Of a stretch of DNA of 64,000 nucleotides, positions 54,987 through 62,138 are shown in pieces. Numbering within the stretch: position 1 is the first letter of the stretch; every line of letters begins with the position of its first letter. The notes beneath the pieces were generated by a model. It searched no databases and had not been told where the DNA came from. It saw only the letters and a list, made by a program, of their open reading frames with translations. This DNA is from Gallionella sp. (GTDB lineage: Bacteria > Pseudomonadota > Gammaproteobacteria > Burkholderiales > Gallionellaceae): assembly GCA_028707275.1 (NCBI GenBank), contig JAQTUP010000001.1:1-64000 (forward strand). Reading direction: 5' to 3'. Made by a program: the position numbers and the translations under genes.

Positions 54987-55549
54987 GAGGACAGCTTAGT
55001 GACATCCACTAACTTGTACATGCTCACCAATTCATCTTGGATGGCGCGCATGATCGCTCGAACGTCGCTCCATTGAGAAATCATGTCGTTTAGTTTCGGG
55101 TATGCTTTTTGCCGCTCGAAAGGCGGTAGTGTCTTGTCACTGGTGCTCTCCCACCAGAACCGATAGTCGGCTTGCCAAGTCTCAAGAAATGGCCGGAGCA
55201 CATCACGCATTGCGCGATGAATCAACGCACCCAGGTGATTTTCTATACCCGCACCAGTACGAACCCCGAAAAGTTTTCTCGGCTTCACATAGGTCGAGCA
55301 GACGGGAAACTGGCGCATGATCTTTCGCGCCTCGCCGAAAAATGTGTGCAACGAGGTAAGGCTTTCGGCATAAACTTCACCTGAAAAATCCGTGCAGTCT
55401 CGATCTTTGGATTTTCCGGTAACAGCGATTCTCGTTGCCAATTCGGTATACAGCTCCCACGCGCATTGCCGGTCACTTTCCTCAAAGTCGGCCCCCAGCT
55501 TGAGAAAGCCGATATCAATCGAAAAGTTGCCTTTCTTCATCACTGCCAT
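54983..55549 (-). CDS. Unrecognised protein between two TIR genes
   Basis: This 188-residue, mostly helical protein begins NFSIDIGFLKLGADFEESDR and has EVYAESLTSLHTFFGEARKI and ALIHRAMRDVLRPFLETWQA then DYRFWW. No signal peptide, membrane helix or catalytic motif was recognised. It overlaps the downstream TIR gene by four bases and follows the ThsB-like gene by 8, so the three are co-translated. Possible roles are a TIR regulator, phage sensor or scaffold. Proteins with a similar helical layout accompany TIR genes in defence islands, but no name is assigned. Confidence 0.6.
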   Translation of the reverse strand: MAVMKKGNFSIDIGFLKLGADFEESDRQCAWELYTELATRIAVTGKSKDRDCTDFSGEVYAESLTSLHTFFGEARKIMRQFPVCSTYVKPRKLFGVRTGAGIENHLGALIHRAMRDVLRPFLETWQADYRFWWESTSDKTLPPFERQKAYPKLNDMISQWSDVRAIMRAIQDELVSMYKLVDVTKLSS

Positions 55550-55557
55550 AGTTGTCC

Positions 55558-56106
55558 CTACCCGTTTCGCTGACGCATCGGTCGCGAGTGATCAATCTGC
55601 CACTGAGATTTCGCAATTGCCGCGTCAATCAACAGAGTTAATTTTTGAACGGTTAGCTCAGTCCAATGTGCCCATACCGCATATCCACTCTTGTGGTTGT
55701 CGAGAAAGCGCTCAGGCACAATGATTTCTCCATTAGGATTCTTGGCGTGTGTCGGCAAGACGATACCTACCAGCCCATGGTTTTTATCCAAGGTTGCCTT
55801 GACCTCCCAGTCCAAATATTTTCGTTCGTGGCTCTGCGCCCCAATTAGAACGATAGTACAGGAGGTGCCACTGATGTACTGCTCCCGAATCTGACGCATC
55901 ACGTAATCGGTATTGTCACTCTGAATAGACTGCCTCAAGGAACTGTCCCGAACTGCTTCGTATTGAACGTGAAAAAAATTGGAGAATGCGTCGTAGTAAG
56001 CCTGATCACCTCCATGGTGATAGCTGACAAACACCTTCCGTCGCGTCGGTTTCATCATCGCGGCCAGCAAGCCATTCATGTTAGTGCCATCGTAGTATCC
56101 AGACAT
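55558..56106 (-). CDS. ThsB-like TIR protein (Thoeris sensor-type)
   Basis: This 182-residue protein is a TIR-like domain of the MTH538/DUF1863 type used by Thoeris ThsB: KVFVSYHHGGDQAYYDAFSN, DNTDYVMRQIREQYISGTSC then TIVLIGAQSHERKYLDWEVK. ThsB proteins sense phage and make a cyclic ADPR signal that activates ThsA. No SIR2-type or Macro-domain ThsA was found in the window. ATG 56106 follows the upstream stop by one base; 56124 in frame is less likely. It ends with a basic tail. Confidence 0.78.
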   Translation of the reverse strand: MSGYYDGTNMNGLLAAMMKPTRRKVFVSYHHGGDQAYYDAFSNFFHVQYEAVRDSSLRQSIQSDNTDYVMRQIREQYISGTSCTIVLIGAQSHERKYLDWEVKATLDKNHGLVGIVLPTHAKNPNGEIIVPERFLDNHKSGYAVWAHWTELTVQKLTLLIDAAIAKSQWQIDHSRPMRQRNG

Positions 56107-56107
56107 A

Positions 56108-56563
56108 TCATTTCCCAAAAGCAAGTAGCCCAGCCACCAACAAGCCGAGAATTACCAACCCCTTTTGTTTTTCAGCCTTAATGGTCTCCGCAATCCGACC
56201 AAATGCAGCCACTGCATCCTGCTGGCTGGCTCCAGCCAGATTAACAGCTTGGAATTGTTTCATCCAGCCGGGGAGCGCTTCTGCCGGCTGGTCCCAAATA
56301 ATCGGGATCAACTTCTTGTTTCCGACAATCGCCGCGCCCATTTCCTGCATCACCCAAGGTGACGCGCACGCCGTTCGACTTGCGAGGCAGAGTACCCAAG
56401 TCGAACCTCGCAAACTTTCCATAATGTGAGGCATCCAGCGTTCACCTGGCTGCATCGATACCGAGGCCAAATAGACCTCCAAGCCTTCCTGTTTCAAGTG
56501 CCTATGAAGGAATTCGGCAAGTGGCAAGTCAACCTGCGAGTGAGAAATGAATACGTCCGCCAT
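56108..56563 (-). CDS. TIR-domain protein with a C-terminal membrane anchor
   Basis: This 151-residue protein has a TIR domain (1-~125): MADVFISHSQVDLPLAEFLH, EVYLASVSMQPGERWMPHIM and WVLCLASRTACASPWVMQEM. Glu49 is at the NADase glutamate position (IMESLRGSTWVL). Residues 136-149 (LVILGLLVAGLLAF) form a single C-terminal transmembrane helix, so the TIR domain would face the cytosol from the inner membrane. It could be a membrane-disrupting or signal-making effector. Ten bases separate it from the brxA-like gene and one base from the ThsB-like gene. Confidence 0.75.
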   Translation of the reverse strand: MADVFISHSQVDLPLAEFLHRHLKQEGLEVYLASVSMQPGERWMPHIMESLRGSTWVLCLASRTACASPWVMQEMGAAIVGNKKLIPIIWDQPAEALPGWMKQFQAVNLAGASQQDAVAAFGRIAETIKAEKQKGLVILGLLVAGLLAFGK

Positions 56564-56572
56564 GACTGCCCC

Positions 56573-57295
56573 TCAAAATTTGACGCTCAAAGCAACAAAT
56601 TGGTTACTCGGCCCTTCCGAGCGCAGCTCTAGGTGAGGACTGTTCGACACCACGTAGGCCAACGGCTGCACCAAGGAAAAGGGGAACAACACCGCCAACG
56701 ATTGCAGCGTTGGTACTGACACTGGCTTGCCGATGTAGCGAACCGCAGCTTCAAGGAGCCACGCGGTCAGCGCATCGTTCGAGACGAGGCTTGGAGCCAA
56801 CCGAACCAGACGCTTTCCTTTTTCTACTCGCTCCAGCGCGCCCCAACTGGCCTGAGTTTGAAGGACCATATTAGTCATTCTCCGGGTTCCCTCCCTCTCC
56901 CCATAGGTTTCGCTCATACGACGATGGATTTCCGCTGACGCACAGTCACCCTGTAAGGTAGAAAGGCGGCCCATAAGCTCTGCGACCTTGCCGAAGAACG
57001 GATAGGTGGCGATGGCCACACCCCAACATAACGCTGAGACCTGGAGGTCCGGCTGGGCTTTGAAGAGCGCTGCTCCGCGATCCGCGAAATCAACAAGTTC
57101 GGCTCGCGGCTCAAGCCACAGCCGATTTAAGACGGTACGGGTTTTCTTCTTGGCTTCAACGCCAAGCTCAGCTGCCTCGAGCAGTGCCTTCAGATCTTCC
57201 AGGCTGGCTAAGCCTGCACGCACTTTGAGTGCTTCAGCAGCCCACTCAAGCTGAAGGAACCGATCAAAGCCGATTTTAGGAGCTAAAGAATTCAT
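56573..57295 (-). CDS. BrxA-like protein of the BREX type 3 operon
   Basis: This 240-residue soluble helical protein begins MNSLAPKIGFDRFLQLEWAA and has LWLEPRAELVDFADRGAALF, ALCWGVAIATYPFFGKVAEL and MGRLSTLQGDCASAEIHRRM. In BREX type 3 the gene after pglZ is brxA, and the length and tandem winged-helix-like layout suit a BrxA-type DNA-binding protein. The assignment rests mainly on position. The start directly abuts the pglZ stop, and it is followed by the TIR genes. Confidence 0.55.
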   Translation of the reverse strand: MNSLAPKIGFDRFLQLEWAAEALKVRAGLASLEDLKALLEAAELGVEAKKKTRTVLNRLWLEPRAELVDFADRGAALFKAQPDLQVSALCWGVAIATYPFFGKVAELMGRLSTLQGDCASAEIHRRMSETYGEREGTRRMTNMVLQTQASWGALERVEKGKRLVRLAPSLVSNDALTAWLLEAAVRYIGKPVSVPTLQSLAVLFPFSLVQPLAYVVSNSPHLELRSEGPSNQFVALSVKF

Positions 57296-59295
57296 TAATT
57301 ACCAATCACATATTTTACTTTTACAAAAGGAACAAGCAGCTCCTCGACTGAGACACCACCGTGCACAACCACTTGCTCGCCCGTCGCTACAAAGGCAGTT
57401 CGCCCGCCTGCGAATAAAGGCATGAAGTTCGCTGGTAGGCCAGCAATATCCAAACGAACCGTTGCGGGATACGCAATAGCCGAATCAGTCACCAACGCTG
57501 CGCTGCGATACACCCTGACCCTCTCGCCACGGGTTTCGGCAATCACCCCTTGATTGGGCTTGCCCACACCAACTGCCTCCACGTTCCCGTGATCAGCGGT
57601 CAGGTAAATGTGAAAGCCCTGTTTCAACAACAGCGAAAACAAACGCTCCACAAAACCTGTTTTGGTCCAGTTGCCAACCCACAGCGCTACATCTTTTTTA
57701 GAGCGCTCCTTGTGTAGGCGACCATCGACTTCATCAATCACCAAACCAACAGCCTTCAACGAATTATCAGACAGCTGCTCTTCCAGTGAAGCTAACTGTT
57801 CAACTTGTCGCAAACCCTTGCGATAAAAAACCTCACTCAATTTCAAACCTTCGTTCTGCCAGAAAGTTTTCCAGAGCGACTCTTCCTTGTCGGTACGCTC
57901 AATCGAGTCTTCGAACTCTCGTGGCTTGAGTCCCGAAAAAATGGCCTGCCTCGAAACCGACGTAACCGTTGGCAACCAGGCAAAGCAAGTGTTCTCCTCA
58001 AACTGATAGGCCGTCGTGCTTGCAACCAGCCGCTCGCGTATTTGCACCCATTGGTCGAAGGCAAGGCCATCAAAAACGAGCAAAGCAACTTTAGTTTCTC
58101 CAGCCGCACGACGTCTGGCCAGAAAGCGTGGAATGTGATGAACCATCACCGGCCCCTTGGTCACCGGCAACGAAGGTAAATCCCCATAGTGCTTCGCTGC
58201 GATCCAGGCCTGCAACCTCTCATCAGAAAGTTGCTGCGTCGCAGCCAGGCTGTCCTGCAGTGCCACCGCCTGCTCAGCGTCCAGTGCCTGAAAGCGCGCG
58301 AGAACCTCACCGTAACGCTGCGCGAAGTCGCTCCAGTCGCGATGGGGCGAGGCCTCTGTTGGCATTCCCACCCTCAGGCCCTTAAGGCCTTCGGCCACCA
58401 AATCTTGAAGTGCCGTGGGGTCTTGAACGATCCCTGCTTTAAGCCACTCGGGCAGGCCGGCAGGCATTCCGTGCACCGCCATGGGGTGCAACGTGCCATC
58501 GAGGAACAGGGTGTCGATTATTACGCGCACATCGGGATGGTCAAAAGGTATCTCAACCCTCGCCACATAGAGAGGAGGTGGTGGTTCGTTAACACGAGAA
58601 CCGGCGACCCCTTGCGTGGCGAGGTAGCGGTACCACGAGTCTTGCACGACGTGCAGCAACACACTCTTGGACGAAAACCAAGCAGCCAAAGGCTGGTCTG
58701 CGTACAACCCTTTTCCTTGGAGGATGGCTGCCACATGCTCAGCAAACATTTGCGGCAACACCCGATTCAAGAAATGAAGCCGCAGCAGTTCACGCCAGAA
58801 GTCCCCGTTATTACGAATTGATCGAGGGGTAAGCTGGTAAACGTGCTCCAAGATGAAGTCTTTTGATTCGCCTTCGCCGCGAACAGAATGCAGTTCCGCC
58901 TCCTGAGCTTCAAACAAGACCGCCAGATTACCTGGCTCTACCTGCCTCACCACGTTGTAGGCGAGCTTAGGAAATAAATCGGCAAGGCTCAGCCGCACTG
59001 TTCGCCCCCAATGCAGGTAGTCCCAGGGCAACTCAGCCGGTTCTGAAGAACGGAAGTGCAGCACCAAAGCCGCAGACGCTCCAGCCGCACCCTGATCCCA
59101 CGCGGCACGGTAACGCTCCTCAAATTCCGTGCGGAAGGCGACGGGGTCTTCAAACGGCATCACTTCGAAACCACGAGCGCGCAGCACTGCCAAAATCTGC
59201 TCGTCGAGTAACACGGCATCTGGGTCACACGCCACCCATAGCCGAGACAAGTCGGGTGGGAATTTACTTAAAATTCGGTCAATCCATGGGCTCAT
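57295..59295 (-). CDS. pglZ: PglZ, BREX type 3 phosphatase-fold protein
   Basis: This 666-residue protein of the alkaline-phosphatase superfamily is the universal BREX marker. The metal-site motifs are VALLVFDGLAFDQW (first aspartate) and YLTADHGNVEAVGVGKPNQG (ADHG). The middle has CFAWLPTVTSVSRQAIFSGL, the usual PglZ sequence that follows the catalytic Asp block. The N-terminal 330 residues form the family-specific part. It overlaps brxHII by 4 bases. BREX blocks phage replication and methylates host DNA; PglZ is essential, though its substrate is unproven. Confidence 0.87.
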   Translation of the reverse strand: MSPWIDRILSKFPPDLSRLWVACDPDAVLLDEQILAVLRARGFEVMPFEDPVAFRTEFEERYRAAWDQGAAGASAALVLHFRSSEPAELPWDYLHWGRTVRLSLADLFPKLAYNVVRQVEPGNLAVLFEAQEAELHSVRGEGESKDFILEHVYQLTPRSIRNNGDFWRELLRLHFLNRVLPQMFAEHVAAILQGKGLYADQPLAAWFSSKSVLLHVVQDSWYRYLATQGVAGSRVNEPPPPLYVARVEIPFDHPDVRVIIDTLFLDGTLHPMAVHGMPAGLPEWLKAGIVQDPTALQDLVAEGLKGLRVGMPTEASPHRDWSDFAQRYGEVLARFQALDAEQAVALQDSLAATQQLSDERLQAWIAAKHYGDLPSLPVTKGPVMVHHIPRFLARRRAAGETKVALLVFDGLAFDQWVQIRERLVASTTAYQFEENTCFAWLPTVTSVSRQAIFSGLKPREFEDSIERTDKEESLWKTFWQNEGLKLSEVFYRKGLRQVEQLASLEEQLSDNSLKAVGLVIDEVDGRLHKERSKKDVALWVGNWTKTGFVERLFSLLLKQGFHIYLTADHGNVEAVGVGKPNQGVIAETRGERVRVYRSAALVTDSAIAYPATVRLDIAGLPANFMPLFAGGRTAFVATGEQVVVHGGVSVEELLVPFVKVKYVIGN

Positions 59296-62138
59296 ACAGC
59301 GTGGTCTCCTCGTACCCTATCGGCGCCCACGCGCACCATCAGTACAGCGTGCAGATCGGGCACGCAGGCTTCGGCCTCCTCAAGCGCCTCCAGGCGTGCT
59401 TGGTGCTCTTGTTCAAGTCGCTTGCGTCGGTGTTCACGCACTGCTGGCAGACCGATACGCCCGATCGCCTGGTATCGAGCGTCATACGCGTACTGCACCC
59501 GCTCACGTTCTTCTTTCAAGCGTGTCCAATGCTCTTCCAGCAGTTCGGTATGAAGCTGTTCGCCTTGGGTTAGTGCGACTGCGTGTGACAGTTCAAACCA
59601 TCGAGTCGCATCTCCAACGTCACTGGCGGCAACGACCTCGACCTGCTCCGTCAACAACAAATCCCAGATACGTTTTGCAGTCGGCACAAAGGAGCGCCCG
59701 TCCTCGGTAGCGAAAACCGGCAAGAAGCGTTTGCGGTTAAACCCTGCAGCAAGGTTGGCTGAATTCAGACTGATCTCCCACAAGGACCAAACGCCTCGAA
59801 CACTGTCGGGTAGTCCAGAGAGACGTGCCACTGCCAGCGGTTGACCCGCCACACAGTGCGGCAGGTCGCTGATCAACGCCCGTGCGCGCGGATCCTCCAA
59901 GGTAAGCCATTCGAGGTCGGGATTCTGTTCGGCGGTGCGAGCATCAAAACACACCTGCTTGGATTCGCTGCCATCCACCCACTTCAAAGCCCAAGCGGCA
60001 CCGCTCTGGGTTGCCGAGCCACCCCGTGTAGGCAAACCCGTGGTGATAGCGCGTTCCAGCCAGAATTGTGCGGGGTGGTCTCGCCACTTGCGTGCCTCGT
60101 CCGCCTGCAGCTCGTGCGCTTCCGAGAGCAACTCACTGCTCTTCTTGGCGTCTGCCATCTTTTCCCGGATCTGTGACAGTACGGCCTCGCATTCTTGCTC
60201 GATGGATTCCGGGTTCTGCAGGCCGTGGACAAACAATTCGTCAAACAGTGGCTCTGCCCCAATTGTGTCGAGCGCCGAATCCATCACATCAGACGATTTA
60301 TCAACACCGAACTCTTCTGCGATGAGCGCGAGCTTGTCCTCCAGTACCTGCCGTACACGATGTTCGACCGTGTCATCCAGCACAAAGTTAATGGCACGCA
60401 CCACAGAACGCTGACCAATACGATCTACGCGCCCGATGCGTTGCTCAATCCGCATCGGATTCCATGGCATATCGAAGTTCACGATGACGTGGCAGAACTG
60501 TAGGTTCAATCCCTCGCCACCTGCGTCGGTGGAAATCAGCACGCGAATGTCGCGCGCGAAGACCTGCTGCGCCTTACTCCGCGCGTCCAGATCCATACTG
60601 CCGTTGAGCAGCGCCACCGAGAAGCCACGGCTCTCGAAAAACCCGGCCAACATCGCCTGCGTTGGCACAAATTCCGTGAACACCAGCACCTTCAGGGCCG
60701 GGTCGTTTTCCTCTTGCTGCAACTTGTAAACCAGCTCCAACAGTGCTTCGGCTTTGGCATCGGTGCCAGCAGCCTCAGTCTCGCGCGCCAAGTCGAGCAA
60801 CAGCTCAACTTCCGACTTTTCCAACGCCAAGCCATTTGCATTGACAGCAATATCCACCTGCGACTGACCATCCAGCTCAGCCCAGTCGTCCGGCTCGGTG
60901 TTCTCAAACAAAGAGGCTTGCGGCTGCGGGGTTTCCAGAGCCAACAAGCGCCGCTCCAGCGTCGTGCGAATGGCGGCAGTGCTGGACGTCACCAAGCGCT
61001 GCATCAGAATCATCAGAAAACCAATGTGCCGTTGCTTGGCCACCAGTGCATGGTTGTAACCGTGCCGCACATAGTCGGTCACGGCTTCATACAAACGCTG
61101 CTGGGCAGCGTGGCGAGCCTGCCAGGCCACGGCTTGCAAACGTGTCACCCTCGGCTTGAACAAGGCTTGGCCTTCGGCATCAATGGCCGCGCGCTTCTCG
61201 GTGCGGATCACAAAGGGGCGCACGCGCTCTCGACCGACGCTGCCTTCATCCGGAAACGAATCCCGATCAAGGAGCTGCATCAGCCGCATAAATTGATCAG
61301 TTTTTCCTTGGTGTGGAGTGGCTGAAAGCAGCAGCAAATAAGGTGCTGCCTCGGCCAGCGCCGCGCCGAGCTTGTAGCGAGCCACTTGCTCGGTGCTGCC
61401 ACCCAGCCGGTGCGCTTCGTCGATAATTACCAGATCCCAGGAGGCTGAGATCAAGTCTTCAAACCGCTCGCGGTTATAGTTATTCAGTTGCTCAAGGCTC
61501 CAACCCCGACGGCCTTCCAGCGGTTTGACCGAATCCAGCGAGCAAATTACCTGGTCGTGCACACGCCACAGGTTCTCTTCCTCGTTGTTTGTTACTGATC
61601 GCGCTTGGCGGAAGGCAGCCAGCTCTGCAGGCTCGATGAACTGCAATTTTTCATTGAAATGCAGTCGCATTTCAGCCTGCCACTGGCGCACCAGCCCCTT
61701 GGGAGCTACCACCAAAATTCGACGCGCCAAGCCGCGCAGCTTCAGCTCACGCAAGATCAGTCCGGCCTCGATGGTTTTACCCAAGCCAACCTCGTCGGCC
61801 AGCAGATAGCGAATGCGGTCGCGACTGAGCGCCCGGTTCAAGGCATAAAGCTGGTGTGGCAGTGGGACCACGCTGGACTGGATCGGTGCCAGCAGCAAAT
61901 TGTCTTCCAAGGCGTCAAGCAACTTGGCCGCCGCTGCGGCGTGCAAGATCTGCTCGACGGTGGTCTGAATGCCTGCCAGCGGACAGACGTCGGCAGCTCG
62001 GGCACGCACCACCGCGTCTCTGGCGGGCAGCCAAACGCGATAGGCGGTTTCACCCCAAACCTTCTGGCGGTCAACCACACGGCAGGGCGATGCCTGCCGC
62101 GTGTGCCAACACCAATCGCCGACAGCAAATCCTGTCAT
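59292..62138 (-). CDS. brxHII: BrxHII, SNF2/HepA-type helicase of BREX type 3
   Basis: This 948-residue SNF2-family helicase has Walker A LADEVGLGKTIEAGLILREL, the DEAH box DLVIIDEAHRLGG, motif III SATPHQGK, motif V STDAGGEGLNLQFCHVIVNF, and motif VI EQRIGRVDRIGQR. Its C-terminal region has a long coiled coil (EEHWTRLKEERERVQYAYDA). Length and order (between pglXI and pglZ) match BREX type 3. It overlaps pglXI and pglZ by four bases each, so translation is coupled. Confidence 0.85.
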   Translation of the reverse strand: MTGFAVGDWCWHTRQASPCRVVDRQKVWGETAYRVWLPARDAVVRARAADVCPLAGIQTTVEQILHAAAAAKLLDALEDNLLLAPIQSSVVPLPHQLYALNRALSRDRIRYLLADEVGLGKTIEAGLILRELKLRGLARRILVVAPKGLVRQWQAEMRLHFNEKLQFIEPAELAAFRQARSVTNNEEENLWRVHDQVICSLDSVKPLEGRRGWSLEQLNNYNRERFEDLISASWDLVIIDEAHRLGGSTEQVARYKLGAALAEAAPYLLLLSATPHQGKTDQFMRLMQLLDRDSFPDEGSVGRERVRPFVIRTEKRAAIDAEGQALFKPRVTRLQAVAWQARHAAQQRLYEAVTDYVRHGYNHALVAKQRHIGFLMILMQRLVTSSTAAIRTTLERRLLALETPQPQASLFENTEPDDWAELDGQSQVDIAVNANGLALEKSEVELLLDLARETEAAGTDAKAEALLELVYKLQQEENDPALKVLVFTEFVPTQAMLAGFFESRGFSVALLNGSMDLDARSKAQQVFARDIRVLISTDAGGEGLNLQFCHVIVNFDMPWNPMRIEQRIGRVDRIGQRSVVRAINFVLDDTVEHRVRQVLEDKLALIAEEFGVDKSSDVMDSALDTIGAEPLFDELFVHGLQNPESIEQECEAVLSQIREKMADAKKSSELLSEAHELQADEARKWRDHPAQFWLERAITTGLPTRGGSATQSGAAWALKWVDGSESKQVCFDARTAEQNPDLEWLTLEDPRARALISDLPHCVAGQPLAVARLSGLPDSVRGVWSLWEISLNSANLAAGFNRKRFLPVFATEDGRSFVPTAKRIWDLLLTEQVEVVAASDVGDATRWFELSHAVALTQGEQLHTELLEEHWTRLKEERERVQYAYDARYQAIGRIGLPAVREHRRKRLEQEHQARLEALEEAEACVPDLHAVLMVRVGADRVRGDHAV

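Noticed and set aside
54036-56563. Complete Thoeris system
   Set aside because: A ThsB-like TIR gene is present, but no SIR2/SLOG or Macro-type ThsA is seen in the window.
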